DNA of 64,000 nt, from positions 79,075,444 through 79,139,443 of the forward strand of contig NC_044558.1 in assembly GCF_007565055.1 (NCBI RefSeq), given 5' to 3'. The DNA comes from Rhinopithecus roxellana. Lineage: Eukaryota; Chordata; Mammalia; Primates; Cercopithecidae. The notes under the pieces are model-generated. The model had not been told where the DNA came from and did no database searches. It saw only the letters and a program-made list of their open reading frames with translations. Positions 11,641-23,044 of the stretch are shown piece by piece; the first letter of the stretch is position 1, and each line of letters opens with the position of its first letter. The position numbers were made by a program, and so were the translations under genes.

Positions 11641-12719
11641 CCTCATAAGAGTGTCAGTGAAATCGTGTTCCTAACCTTCAGTTGCAGAGATCGTTGTACC
11701 TAGCCCAATCGTGTGTCTCTCAGCTTTTCACCTTTCCTTACTGACTGTCCCTCTGGATGCTGTCTGTGTAATAGAGGTCAAAGGGAGAGACCTTCACTGC
11801 CTTCTCTCAGTGATAATCCTGGCCATTGTGCTGCAGAAGTTGACCCTTTCCCCATCACTTTATTTTGAACTTCTCTCTTATTTTTCTTCTCCATGACAGA
11901 CATTTTCTGTTCTTCTGCTTTGCTTTAAAAATCTAAATTCCTCCAAAAAAAAAGAGCAAAGGAAAATTCAATGAAACCAACATGTATCTAGTTTCAAACA
12001 TTCAGTTTTCCAAGTTTCTCCACTTTATACATTTTCTTAGTTAGAACTCTAACAACCCTGTGTCAGATCACTCTTGTGTCAGAACTCTAACAACTCTGTG
12101 TCAGATCACACTTGAAGAATTGACCACCCCTGGACAGGTTTATGTTCCAGCAAGGGCAACTGCACACATCCAGCCTCTATAGTCACACACAAACATAGCC
12201 CATGGGAATGAGAGCCAAACTCACTCTTACCTCCTCATCCACTCACAACAGTGCTCTCAAGTTGCTCTGCGAAAATGAAATGAAGGACCTGCTGTGCCTT
12301 CCTCTCAGAGATCAATCTAAGCATCTTAACAGGAGCATGGGGATGCAACTTGGGAAGAGATCGGTGTTAACAGGAAGTCAAAATCTCACACTCCAGTAGC
12401 TCAAAATTGCCTTTGTTTCTACTGCTCCAAACAAGTAAATGACTCTCTGGTTTTAGCCAGGCAGAAGGAGACTGACCCACATCATTCATCTAAACTCACA
12501 AAGAAGGTTGTTGCATATTTGCCTGGCTTCGTTCCCCAAGGGGAGGCCTTGATGGGTGTGGGGCTGCATCCCAGGTAGAGAGAAGACTCTATGTCTCTGT
12601 TTTACAGTAGCTTGCCCTTGTGTCATTCTCCTACATGGAGCCAACAGGGGTGATTCCATAAAACTTCAGAACAGGCTTCAGGGAATTACTGACATAGGTT
12701 CCTGGGGATCCTCTGAGAA
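11641..12719. other. Non-repeat stretch with a 38-bp duplication
   Basis: No repeat family recognised. A 38-bp unit starting AGAACTCTAACAAC is present twice in tandem at 12043-12080 and 12081-12114. Confidence 0.55.
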
Positions 12720-12840
12720 TGAAAATATTAAAGACAAAATAAACTTTGTAAAATGTTTTACAGAGGTTTATTCTGAGCCCGTATGAGTGACCATGGCCCT
12801 GGGAACCACAGTCTCAACGAAGGCAGGTCACTTTACAGTT

Positions 12841-13150
12841 TTTTTGTTTTCTGTTTTGTTTTTTTACAGAACAAAAGAGTCTTGCTCTGTCACCCAGGCT
12901 GGAGTGCAGTGGCACATTCTCGGCTCACTGCAACTCTGCTTCCCGGGTTCAAGCTATTCTCATCCTCAGCCTTCCGAGTAGCTGAGATTCCAGGTGCGTG
13001 CCACCACCCCTGGCTAATTTTTGTATTTTTAGTAGAGAAGTAGTTTCACCATGTTGGCCAGGCTGGTATCAAACTCGATACCTCAGGTGATCTGCCCACC
13101 TCAGCCTCCCAAAGTGCTGGGATTACAGGCATGAGCCACAATGCCCTGCC
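12841..13150 (-). mobile_element. AluS-type SINE, antisense
   Basis: T-rich start, AGTCTTGCTCTGTCACCCAG, both arms and GGGATTACAGGCATGAGCC at the head. Short direct repeats TTACAGT lie at both edges. Inserted in the ERV LTR. Frames 12783-13043 and 12787-12981 derive from it. Confidence 0.95.
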
Positions 13151-13366
13151 TGAATTACAGTATATTTTTTACATTTCAAGGAGGCAGGAGTTACAGGCAA
13201 AGATATAAATCAATACTTGGAAGGTATACATTTGTTCTGCCCTAAAAGATAGGATAGCTTGAAGTGGGGGGTGGTTATAGATTATAAGGTGGATTCAGAG
13301 ATTCTTCAGTTTGCAATGGGTTAAAGGAGTAAGGCTCTTTTTAGAAAGAGACGTCTGAAAAAAAGA

Positions 13367-13646
13367 TTTTTTTTGTTGTTGTTTGTTCATTTTGTCTTTA
13401 AGACAAGGTCTTGCTATGTCGCTCAGGCTGGAGTGCAGTGGTGCAATCACAGTTCATGGCAGCCTCGACCTCCTGGGCTCAAGCAATCCTCCCACCTACA
13501 CCTCCCAAGTAGCTAGGACTACAGGCATGTGCCACCACCCCAAGCCAATTTTTTAAAATTTTTTATAAAGACAGGGTTGTACTATGTTGCTCAGACTAGT
13601 CTCAAACTCCTGGGCTCAACCCATCCACCGCCTTGGCCTCCCAAAG
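13367..13646 (-). mobile_element. AluJ-type SINE, antisense
   Basis: Carries older-Alu variants (AGGTCTTGCTATGTCGCTCAG, CTCAAGCAATCCTCCCACCT, CTGGGCTCAA). It stops after CCTCCCAAAG, so the first 35 or so bases of the Alu head are missing. Confidence 0.93.
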
Positions 13647-13966
13647 AGGAAATGTTGTAAGATAAAGATGATACATAGCAAGGCTAATGGTCTGCAGGCA
13701 CAAATTAACTCTTACTTTGCAGGGTCTTACGTCTTGTTTATGATTTGGTATCTTATTGCCACAAACAGTCTGTTTTGTCGGTCACATAATCTCTATTTTA
13801 ACATTAATGCTGGTCAGTTTTGTCTAAACTCCAAAAGGGGATATAGAGAGGTATGTCCGACCTTCCATCATACATACAGAACTATGTTTTTCAGATTTCT
13901 CTGGGGTCCTCTTGGCCAAGACTGCTTGGTCAGTTTGAGGGCTTAGGATTTTACTTTTAGTTTACA

Positions 13967-15190
13967 GAAACAATATGAACATATGAAGGTGGAGGACTGA
14001 GCCTGTCTGTTTAGCACCCACTAACTTTCTAAAGGTTCTATTTCTAAGAGCTAAAAACAAACCAAACACAAACAGCATTGCTTCGCCTCTCCCTTTCAAA
14101 CTTGGTCAATCAAGGAAGACATTTTAAATCATGAGACAATGATGAAAATGAGCTAAATTGCCTACATATTACATGTATTTAGGGTGAACAAATGTCAACA
14201 CTGAGAAACACTGAAAGAGGAAAGACAAAAATAGACTTTCTTTTGCCAAAAGTAAACTCTCTGTAATTGGCAGGCTCCTGTCTTCTAAGTCCATGCAGAG
14301 TGACCAAGGCATGGCTGTCTTGGAAGCACCTAAATAGCATTACTTGTAAGAAGCATGAGTGACTCTCCAACCAGGCGTTTTCCAATAACGTAGATGTTGA
14401 ACACACCAGAAGCAATGCTTTGGAAATGATACCAGTGCAACCAAGAAACTGAATGAGTGACCCATGGCCCATGGCCGAGAATGTGTTCCTTGAGTACCAA
14501 GTGCCATAATGCATCGGGGTCCACAGAGCAAGGCAGGCATGGGCTGCTCAGGAGAGAAGCACGGGGTTTCTCTAAAGTTAGCTCAGGACTTAACTGTTCA
14601 CAAGGAGGATGTGGTTAAGGCTCAAATGTCCAGGGAGAAGAGGATGATAGAGCAAGCCTTGCACATAGACTACCCTACAAGGGTAGTCTTATAGGAAGTC
14701 ATCCCTCTGTGAGGCTGGACATCTGGATTCCATGAGAAACCTGTGCTCACCTCCACCACACAGCATTTGCCTTTGCCAACAGAATACCCCTATTCATAGG
14801 TCTCACAACTGTCACTGCTCTGCAGCCACTCCACTTTGATGGTGACAAGGAACCGAGGGATTTTACAAGCCAAATAAGTATTATGGGGTAGGACCCCAAA
14901 TCAGAGAGAGCCAGCTTGAACCCTGGGCTGCAGAAATTTTCAAAATAACTGGAGTTCTGTGAAGAGGAATTGCCTTATGGAAAAACCTCCATCAACAATG
15001 CTAGTCGAATGCTGTGTGTGGCCATCACACTAGAAACTCCAAGGAGCCTCTCTACTGGAATTCCAAGGTATTACTTGTGATCCTCCTAGACACAAAACTA
15101 CTTTTGTGAGTTCCTGCTCTTCCAGGAAGATGTTGGTACATCTGCCTCAATAAGGTAGACACTGAACATCTATATTTATAAGGTAGATTG
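13967..15190. other. Non-repeat stretch
   Basis: No repeat family recognised. The 111-codon minus frame 14179-14514 and nested frames at 14330-14540 overlap one another and show no domain. CAAGGGTAGTCTTATAGGAAG and nearby segments look like ordinary non-coding sequence. Confidence 0.45.
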
Positions 15191-15194
15191 AATA

Positions 15195-15290
15195 CCGGAA
15201 ATGGTGCACTGGAAATGATGCTAGTGCAATTGAGACACTTAATTTGTAACTTTAATGAAATACAATTTAAATTTGAAAACTGACAGTATA
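15195..15290 (+). mobile_element. MER5-like hAT DNA transposon fragment
   Basis: GGAAATGATGCTAGTGCAAT, GAGACACTTAATTTGTAACT and AAATACAATTTAAATTTGAA follow in order the inner part of MER5-type hAT-Charlie elements (strand given by the direction in which I recalled that consensus). Both ends are missing. Confidence 0.65.
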
Positions 15291-15650
15291 AGTTTTATGG
15301 GAGGGGCACGAGACTCCCTGTCTCAATCAGAGGAGCGGGGTGAGCATACATGGCAGGAGGAGAGGTTGGAGCCGCCTTTGAGGATGACCCACCACAGTGG
15401 GATTCCCCTAAACACATGTTGATTGACTTTTCTCAAAACGTCCAGAGATTGCATAATGCTCTTCCAGAAACTCACAAAAGCATATAACAAGAGAAAAGGT
15501 GAGTTCACTTTAGCTAAGAGGTGCTGACACCAGGTCATTACTGTGCAGGTGAAGTAAGACATGTTCTGCTCACTTACCTCCTTTTCTCTCCTCTTATCCA
15601 ATTTTATAGGAAGGGGACATGGAGAAGGAATGAGAAAGAGAAAAACTCAC

Positions 15651-15693
15651 CATGCTTTCGATTTTGGCAGCAGTGTTCTAATTCAACAAGGGC
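15651..15693 (-). other. Candidate 43-nt exon (weak)
   Basis: On the minus strand a pyrimidine-rich stretch ending TTTTTTTTCCATTTCAG is followed by 43 nt open in only one frame (translating as ALVELEHCCQNRKH plus one base), and then by GTGAGT, a consensus donor. A second strong donor, GAG|GTAAGTGAG, lies further along at 15571-15577, but the frame meets a stop before it. I do not recognise the peptide. Decoy splice-site pairs are frequent in intergenic DNA, so this is only a candidate exon of an unknown minus-strand gene or lncRNA. Confidence 0.2.
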
Positions 15694-15889
15694 CTGAAAT
15701 GGAAAAAAAAGAGACGTTAAATTGAATGAAAAGGCAGAATTTTGGTATTATACTGCACAAGACTCCAATTACTACAATGAGATTTTTTATGTAATAAAAA
15801 TAAACAGCAAGACTCTGAACTGTGCCTGTGATTTTATCCAAGAACAGAACAGAACAAGTCAATTGATCTGATTTTTGAATTAATTTTCA

Positions 15890-16185
15890 ATTAGAATATA
15901 ATTTACATACGGTGAAATATATCGTTTTAATGTTTGGTTCTACAAAATTTGACAAATTTGATATATTTTGCAGAACCATACATTAAAACAGTGAATTTCA
16001 CCGTATGTAAATTAACCACCTCTACAAAGACATGGGGTTAGTTTCATCCCTCCAAAACCTCCCTCATGCCCTACTCTACCTCCTGACAACCACGAATCTA
16101 TTTCCTGTTCCCATAGTTTTGCCTTTTGCAGTGAAGTCACACAGCATTTGACCTTTTGAATTTGGTTTATTTCACTTAGGAGTGT
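15890..16185 (+). mobile_element. L1M 3' UTR with internal inversion
   Basis: Typical L1M tail motifs are present after 15985: ATTTCACCGTATGTAAATTA at the border, then CCAAAACCTCCCTCATGCCC, TGACAACCACGAATCTATTT and TTTGGTTTATTTCACTTAGG. The first 114 bp consist of two inverted 51-bp arms of this same element (15900-15950 and 15963-16013). Strand is given by the direction in which this tail is usually read. Confidence 0.75.
15900..16013. repeat. 51-bp inverted repeat in L1M tail
   Basis: Arms 15900-15950 and 15963-16013 with a 12-bp loop. The outer 19 bp (AATTTACATACGGTGAAAT) pair perfectly; the inner part carries about ten mismatches in total. Confidence 0.9.
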
Positions 16186-16325
16186 GTATTTAATTGTCTA
16201 TGTAGAAAATCCCAAGAAATGTACAAAAAAAGATGAAAACTACTAAGTGAGTTCAGCAAGGTGGCAGAATACAAGATCACCATACATAAAAGATCACCAA
16301 ACACAAAGCAGTGTGGAATAAATTA

Positions 16326-16540
16326 TCTCGGTCAGAGTTGGGCAAATGATGGCCTAGGGGAGCTGCTTATTTTTACAAATATAGTTTTTATTAGAACACA
16401 GCCACATTCATTCATTTACATATTTTTTAGGCTGCCTTGTTGCTACAAGAGCAGAGTTGAGTAGTCGTAATAGAGACCATAAAATATTTACTCTCTGGCT
16501 CTTTACGGAAAAAGTTTCCTGAACTTTTCTAGATACTAAG
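16326..16540 (-). mobile_element. hAT-type DNA transposon fragment
   Basis: GTTGGGCAAATGATGGCC at one end, ATAGTTTTTATTAGAACACAG and GCAGAGTTGAGTAGTCGTAA in the middle, and TTTACGGAAAAAGTTTCCTG at the other end match a widespread non-autonomous hAT family. The exact family name is not certain; strand is by the usual consensus direction. Confidence 0.7.
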
Positions 16541-17660
16541 CATTTAAGCATTAGAATTCACTGGGAAATATAATACTTAACACAGGTTTTTGTAAAGATT
16601 CAATGACATAATATATGGGAAATGTAATTATAATGTAAACAACATATACATGCCTATTAATATAATTCACCATATAGACTACAGAAACTGTATTTATCTA
16701 TTGCTTTAAAAGTATGGAATAAAGAAATACCATACTCTACCATAAAACCATACTTACAGAGTTATCAGATCTGCAAATTTAGAATTCTGTTCTGATTTTT
16801 TTAAATGGCACCAAGACAGTATCAATTTGATTTTAAAACTATGTATAGTATTTTCCCGTGCAAATTAGTTTTTCAAAACCTACTATTAAGTGACCGCTCT
16901 GTGATTTTAGTATACTTGCTCTCTCTTTTACATAAACAAATGATTTTCATCTTTCTTCCATGGATCCTTCAATTCCACAGAGGTTCAATTATATAGAGGG
17001 ACTGACCTAGCAGTCCTGGGAATTAGAACACGGGCATCTTTGATAGACCATTGTTTAGCCTACCATGGTGGGCACTCCCAGGGTTGACTTGGAAATTACT
17101 GGAGGTCTTTTTCCATCCTGTCCTGCCTTCTTTAGCTTATTTAAGGCTTCGTCATTCATGGTCCCTAGGTGGCTGCCTCAGATTCAGGCACCATCACGTG
17201 GTCCCCACAAAGCAGGACAGACTGTGAGCACAGTTGAAGGTCTTTACTAGGTGTGACTACTTTCTATGTGTCAAGGAAAAAAATATTTCCAGTGCTTTAA
17301 GACTTCCTGTCCTGTCTCATTGTCTATAAATGGCTCATGTGCTTGTGCCTAGACCAATTACACAGGAGACAAGTTTGTCATGAGTGGCTTAGGTTTGACT
17401 TCATTTATGCCCTGGCGCTGCGAACACGGGCAGCCTTGTCAAATCAGGGTCCTTGTCATAGAAAGAAGGGGGAGAGTGCCTGTTGAAGAGACAATAAACA
17501 GTGACAAACAGGAGGCCAATAGATTTGAAGACTTTTGAGCTCTAGTTTGCTGGCACTTAAGGTGAGAAAGAAAAAAGTAGAAAAATATCCTTTTTAAATA
17601 AACATAAAGTAAGCCCAAAACTGACTTTGCCCTCAAAAAGAAAGTACATTGCAGTTAAGA
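16541..17660. other. AT-rich non-repeat stretch
   Basis: No repeat or exon recognised. Short frames at 16805-16996, 17065-17250 and 17439-17636 have no domain. Confidence 0.45.
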
Positions 17661-17670
17661 ATAATTGCTA

Positions 17671-17976
17671 GGCCACTGTGGCTCACGTCTGTAGTCCCAG
17701 CACTTTGAGAGGCTAAAGTGGGTGAATCACTTGAGCCCAGGAGTTCGAGACCAGCCTGGGCAACATAGCAAGACCCCATCTCTACAAATATACAAAAATT
17801 AGCTGGGCATGGTGGCACACACCTATAGTTCCAGCTACTGAGGGGGCTGCGGTGGGAGGATCACTTGAGCACAGGAGGTCAAGACTGCAGGGAGCAGAGA
17901 TCACACCACTGCACTCCAACCTGGGCAACACAGTAACACCGTATCTCAAAAAAACAAAAACAAAAACGAAAAAAAC
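17671..17976 (+). mobile_element. AluJ-type SINE
   Basis: Older-Alu variants: GAGCCCAGGAGTTCGAGACC, GGGCAACATAGCAAGACCCC, GAGGATCACTTGAGCACAGG. A-rich tail with AAAAAC units. Antisense frames 17633-17991 are Alu-derived. Confidence 0.95.
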
Positions 17977-18370
17977 TTGTTTTTTATGCATTTTAAAACT
18001 GTGCCCCTGTTTTTCCTAGAGGTTAATTATCCTCATTTTATCTTGCCAGAAGAATAGAGTTCCTCATCTCTGTTAGAAACAACCATCAAAAAGATACATC
18101 AATTCATTAGAATCAAAAGGTAGGTTTTTAAGTGTTAAATGATAGGAACATCGTTGTTAAGGTTTGCTTCTAAAGCACAGATCCTTTCAAGGTGACCTAG
18201 GAAATCTGAGCAAGGTGGGTGAGGAGGAAATTATTTTATGTTAAAAATAGTTACTTCATTGTTACCTCTTTTGAGTTTTCTAGGTCTTTTAAAATCTGAC
18301 CATTTAATGACAAGTCATATTTCGCAGTCATTAAAAAAAGTTTCAGGTGGTCGTTTCAAATTGGAAAAAC

Positions 18371-18662
18371 AGCTGGGCACCATGGCTCACGCCTGTCATC
18401 CCAACATTTTGGGAGGCCGAGGTGGTTGGATCACTTGAGGTCAGGAGTTCGAGACCAGCCTGGTCAACATGGTGAAACCCTGTCTCTACTAAAAATACAA
18501 AAATTAGCTGGGCATAGTGGGGTGTACCTGTAATTCCAGCTATGCGGGAGGCTGAGGCAGGAGAATCACTTGAACCCAGGAGGCAGAGGTTGCAGTGAGG
18601 CGAGATCATACCACTGCACTCCAGCCTGGGTGATAGAGGGAAATTCTGTCTCAAAACCAAAA
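18371..18662 (+). mobile_element. AluS-type SINE
   Basis: Both arms complete. Flanked by a 13-bp target duplication CAAATTGGAAAAA at 18357-18369 and 18663-18675. Antisense frame 18343-18660 is Alu-derived. Confidence 0.97.
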
Positions 18663-18675
18663 CAAATTGGAAAAA

Positions 18676-19351
18676 TATCTAAAAGTATAAATTTGGCAAT
18701 TTAACAACTATATCCTTTAAAATAGAACCATGCAAAATGCATGTATCATGGCCGTCATAATCATGTGAAAACAACATCTGCATATTATGCAGGTGCATCA
18801 CCAATGGACATGCCCTGTAATTTATTCCTTCTGAACCAAGTCCATCTGAATTCATCCTGGGAAGACTGATGCCTGAATCTCTGATTAGGTTCATAAGTAA
18901 ATAATCATCATATTCATTCATGCATTTCTGCCACAAATATGCCCTAAATCAGGAAGGTACGTAGCTATGATTCACGCCTTCAGTGATTTTAAGGGGAAAA
19001 AAAGGCATGTCTCTGCGAGTTATGTGTCTGAGCCAGGGTGAGGATAAAACGACAATGAGCTAATCACCATAGTGAAATGTGTCATTTTCCCATCAGACCG
19101 AATCATGATAACAAGCACAGTAACAAGGTATGTGTGAGAACATTCCCCTGCCAGAGGACAACCCTGCAGCCCCATTTTCAAGCTAATGGCATTTTTCGTT
19201 TTAAAAGCATTCCATTTTTGTTATAGATGTATTTGATTATGTGAACTACAATCATACAATCACTTTAGAATCATCAGAACTGGTACAATCACTTTAGAAT
19301 AATCAGAACATACAGATTATTTTTAAAAACATAAATAAAAATTAAAGTCAC
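18676..19351. other. Non-repeat stretch with 29-bp duplication
   Basis: Contains a tandem duplication of a unit starting TACAATCACTTTAGAAT (19255-19283 and 19284-19308). Nothing else recognised. Confidence 0.55.
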
Positions 19352-20131
19352 TGTTATGGTCTGGATGTTTGTCCTCTTCAGATCTCATGTGGAACCTGCA
19401 ACCCTGGAAATGGCATTTCAGCATGAGATCTGGAGGTGATTGAATCATGGAGGCCCAAATCATGGACTTGAAGGTGATGGAATCATGGAGCCCCGATCCC
19501 TCATGAATAGTTTAGCGCCATCGCCTTGGTGATAAGTGAGTTCGCACTCCATTAATTCACGTGAGATCTGGTTGTTTAAAAGTCTGGGATAAGGCCGGGC
19601 CCGGTGGCTCACGCCTGTAATCCCAGCACTTTGGGAGGCCGACGCGGGCGGATCACTGAGGTCAGGAGATCGAGACCATCCTGGCGAACACAGTGAAACC
19701 CCGTCTCTACTAAAAATACAAAAAAAATTAGCCGGGCGAGGTGGCGGGCGCCTGTAGTCCCAGCTACTCAGGAGGCTGAGGCAGGAGAATGGCGTGAAAC
19801 CCGGGAGGCGGAGCTTGCAGTGAGCTGAGATCCGGCCACTGCACTCCAGCCCGGGTGACAGAGCGAGACTCCGTTTCAAAAAAAAAAAAAAAAAAAAGTC
19901 TGGGATATCCCCACCCCTCACTCTCTTGTTTCTGCTCTTACCATACAATGTGCCTGCTCCTGCTTTACCTTCCACCATGATCATAAGCTTCCTGATGCCT
20001 CCCCAGAAGCTGAACAAATATTGGTGCCATGCTTGTACAGCCTGAAGAAACATGCGCCAATTAAACCTCTTTGCTTCATAAATTACCCAGCCTTAGGTAT
20101 TCTCTTACAGCAACAAGAGCGGCCAAATACA
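19352..20131 (+). mobile_element. MaLR solo LTR (MST/MLT1-like), split by Alu
   Basis: Starts TGTTATGGTCTGGATG and ends GCGGCCAAATACA, with GCCTCCCCAGAAGC and CCAATTAAACCTCTTTGC near the end as in MST/MLT1 LTRs. Perfect 5-bp target duplication GTCAC at 19347-19351 and 20132-20136. A young Alu (19593-19893) sits inside. No internal retroviral sequence flanks it, so it is a solo LTR. Confidence 0.88.
19593..19893 (+). mobile_element. Young AluY, Old World monkey type
   Basis: Near-intact Alu with GATCCGGCCACTGCACTCC in the right arm and GCGAGGTGGCGGGCGCC in the middle, variants I associate with cercopithecoid AluY. Exact 14-bp target duplication AAAAGTCTGGGATA on both sides (19578-19591 and 19894-19907). 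Low divergence shows a recent insertion. The 197-codon minus frame 19460-20053 crosses it and is an artefact. Confidence 0.97.
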
Positions 20132-20311
20132 GTCACCCATATCCCCTACCATCAAGAGCCAAAACCAGTTTACATTTAAGCAACATTTCTCAAACAAATA
20201 CAAACCTAGCAATGCAGAGTTCTATAGTATTTTCTCCAACAACAATGCCTTTAGTTTCTAAGAAATGTGAAATTTCAAAGAATATTTGCCAGATACAAAT
20301 ATGTAAAATTT

Positions 20312-20603
20312 CAAAAATGTAAAATTAATTTCAAAGAGTATTTGCCAGATACAGAAATGTAAAATTTCAGCCTAACTATAGCATGCAAAAGCAATGAGTC
20401 AGACAAGATTTCTCTGATTCACTCCTGATAGAGTTTAAGGCATTGTCCTGTATTTTACAAAAATGCAAAATTAATTTCAAAGAACATTTGCCAGGTACAG
20501 AAATGTAGAATTTCAGCCCAACTATAACATGCAAAAGTAATGAGTCAGACAAGGTTTCTCTGATCCACTCCTGATGGAGTTGAAGGCATTGTTCTGTATT
20601 ATA
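20312..20603. repeat. 146-bp tandem duplication
   Basis: Copies 20312-20457 and 20458-20603 are collinear with roughly 90 percent identity by eye (for example GCAATGAGTCAGACAAG versus GTAATGAGTCAGACAAG). A third, partial match to the first 50 bases or so precedes them at about 20260-20311. The 122-codon minus frame 20376-20744 repeats a peptide because of it. Confidence 0.93.
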
Positions 20604-20874
20604 GACTTGCCTCTGTGGCCACCTGTTAATACCTTTTGTGCCTGCACTCTGCCATGTCCCAGTGAAAGCAATATTCAGCATATGGCTCTTTCTGGTGCTC
20701 TTTCTCTCTAATATAGCCTTAGAAGCCACTTTAAAATTTTCCACGAGCCAAACCTTTATCTTCTAAATCTGACTCTTCCGTTGAGACCAGTAATCCATTA
20801 GCCCATGGAGTCTGCAGTTGCTTTCAATCTGGAAATTACATTGTTATTTAGGACTCAATGCCTCCTGACTCCTA
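20604..20874. other. Non-repeat stretch
   Basis: Nothing recognised between the tandem duplication and the antisense Alu. Confidence 0.5.
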
Positions 20875-20885
20875 CAGATGGCTAC

Positions 20886-21193
20886 TTTTTTTTTCTTTTC
20901 TTTTTTTTTTAAGATGGAGTCTTGCTCTGCTTCCCAGGCTGGAGTGCAATGGTGCGATCTCAGCTCACTGCAACCTCCGCCTCCTGGGTTCAAGCGATTC
21001 TCCTGCCTCAGTCTCCCGAGTAGTTGTGATTACATGTGCCTGCCACCACACCCAGCTAACTTTTTTTGTATTTTTAGTAGAGATGGGGTTTCATCATGTA
21101 AGCCAGGATGGTCTCAATCTCCTGACCTTGTGATTTGCCCAACTCAGTCTCCCAAAGTGCTGGGATTGCAGGCATGAGCCACTGCACCCGGCC
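20886..21193 (-). mobile_element. Alu SINE, antisense
   Basis: T-rich start, both arms, and ATGAGCCACTGCACCCGGCC at the head. An imperfect target duplication CAGATGGCTAC/CAGATGGGTAA flanks it (20875-20885 and 21194-21204). Frames 20858-21177 are Alu-derived. Confidence 0.95.
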
Positions 21194-21344
21194 CAGATGG
21201 GTAATTTAAGATGACCTTCTGCTGAATAAACAAAAGGTGGGCCAGGCAGGCGGGAGTGAGAGTAAAATGTTTAATAACTAAGGATATAAAGCAACTTTTC
21301 CCCCCCGCAAAGGAAGTGTCCTGTGGAAATTTTTTAAATCAACA

Positions 21345-21684
21345 AAATAATGGCATTTGCAGCAACCTGGATGGAGTTGGAGAACATTATTCTAAGTGAA
21401 GTAACTCAGGAATGGAAAACCAAATATCGTGTGTTTTCACTCTTAAGTGGGATCTAAGCTATGAGGATGCAAAGGCATAAGAATGATACAATGGACTTTG
21501 GGAACTTGGGGGAAAGAGTGTGGGGAGGTGAGAGATAAAGGACTACACATTCTAGCCAGTGTACACTGCTTGGGTGATGGGTGCACCAAAATCTCAGAAA
21601 TCACCACCAAAGAACTTATCCATGTAACCAAACACCACCTGTTCCCAAGAAACTATTGAAATAAAAATTAAGATAATGTTTTTG
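21345..21684 (+). mobile_element. L1 3' end (L1P-type)
   Basis: Sense L1 sequence: GCAACCTGGATGGAGTTGGA, ATTCTAAGTGAAGTAACTCA, TGGGATCTAAGCTATGAGGA, TTGGGTGATGGGTGCACCAA, then an A-rich end. Strongly 5'-truncated. Confidence 0.9.
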
Positions 21685-22650
21685 AAAAGAAAAGTTTAAA
21701 TCTCTCACTCACCCTTTCTCTCCCACTCCCTCCTCTCTATTTCTGGAAGGAAGGGATTGAATAAGCAGCTGGCTGCAATTTATATTAATTAAATTTTTAG
21801 TTTGTTGTAAAAGTTTTTTATCTTTATTTTTAAAATGTGACAACTTATAAACAAATGACTTTTCCATGTCCATATTGTTATGCCTTTTATATAAAAAATT
21901 AAAATTAGAAACACAAAAGTCTATCAAGAGGGTAAAGAGTAGAAAAAATCTTTTTATTAACAGAATATATATCTAAGTAGAGAACTTGTGGAAATTATGT
22001 GCATGGACAAATTCCAATTTCACACTGTACGCTTCTGCAATTTTATTTTTCAGGACATGAGTTATCAGAATTCTTTCTCCTGAAAGAAAGTGGAGATCAA
22101 ATGTAAAACTTCTAGAGAATGAGATGAAGGCAGACGAGAGAAGTTAACAAAACATGACATGACTTGATAATATTGCATGTATACAAAAACCTCATGAAAT
22201 CAACTGTGTTCTAGTGACCATTTGTTTTTCTTTTTATCATAATACTTTTTTTCTCTTGCAATGATATTGATTCATCTGCACCTGACATCAACTCTGCATT
22301 TGTAGAAGGTGATAAGAATACAGGTAAATGGAATAAGTGGCTTTGCTTGCAATCCAGTGGCAGCAGAGATGTCCATTTCCTCTCTCCTGAATACTACCAC
22401 ATGCTGCACTGAGTTCCACAAGTTTCAAGGTAAGAGCATGAATATACATAAAGTCACCATCACTACCCTCACCAAGACCATCACAATTATTTCCACCATA
22501 TTCACCCTTTTAGTATGCAAATTTCCTCCAAGGCTTCCTGAAGTCACCCAGAAATGCATTTCTGCAAGAATGAGTTGTGCTAACTTTGTATCCTATGGAC
22601 CTCTGGAAAGCTACCCAGTTCCTCAACTCTTGGAGTCTTGCTGACTGCAT
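21685..22650. other. Non-repeat stretch
   Basis: A 111-codon plus frame (22309-22644) begins just after a modest acceptor-like CATTTGTAG and contains TTTCAAG|GTAAGAG at 22424-22437. It reads through the donor, and the peptide resembles nothing I know, so I do not call an exon. Confidence 0.4.
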
Positions 22651-22820
22651 GTTCCAGGCTCTGCATTTAAGCTCCAGTGATTGCTGATGACTGCATGACC
22701 TAAGGCATGTCTTCAATCCTTTCTTGGCTTCAGTTTCTTCACCACTAAATTCTGGATGCTGGAGTTGGCAATATTTCAGGTTCTTTCCAACTGGAAATAC
22801 CTATGCTAATAACTTTAGTA
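22650..22820 (+). mobile_element. MIR SINE, diverged
   Basis: ATGACTGCATGACCTAAGGCATG, CTTGGCTTCAGTTTCTTCACC and AGGTTCTTTCCAACTGG follow MIR order loosely. Confidence 0.6.
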
Positions 22821-23044
22821 AGGCAACAGCCATAGAAACCTACTGACAAAATGAGTGTTTTAACAGAGAGAGTGGTACTTTCTTAATTTTTACCAGAAGG
22901 GAATGCATATGTATAATATCTATGTTGCCTTTTATGTATAAAAATAAATACATAGACACAGATGTCTTGTTTTTTGTAAGTTCAGAGACCATTACTCTTT
23001 CATTCATTCTTTCCACAAATATTTATTGTGTATGTTAGTTAGGT

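Larger units (their letters stand above)
12720..13966 (-). mobile_element. ERV LTR split by two Alus
   Basis: On the minus strand the element starts TGTAAAC at 13966, and further in carries GGCCAAGAGGACCCC, CCACCCCCCACTTCAAGCTA and TTCCAAGTATTGATTTATAT; its end region (12720-12835) reads GCCATGGTCACTCATACGGG and GCTCAGAATAAACCTCTG. Related sequence recurs in the same order on the plus strand at 50697-51188. Two antisense Alus (12841-13150, 13367-13646) were inserted later. I take it as an ERV1-class solo LTR; the subfamily is not assigned. Confidence 0.6.

Noticed and set aside
14415..15240. Similar GGAAATGAT..AGTGCAA motifs at 14420 and 15208
   Set aside because: The second belongs to a MER5-like fragment; the first is too short a match to be counted as a repeat pair.
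19460..20053. 197-codon minus-strand frame
   Set aside because: Runs through the antisense of an Alu and a MaLR LTR.
22306..22430. Possible exon with CATTTGTAG acceptor and GTAAGAG donor
   Set aside because: Weak pyrimidine tract, and the open frame continues past the donor; no peptide recognised.
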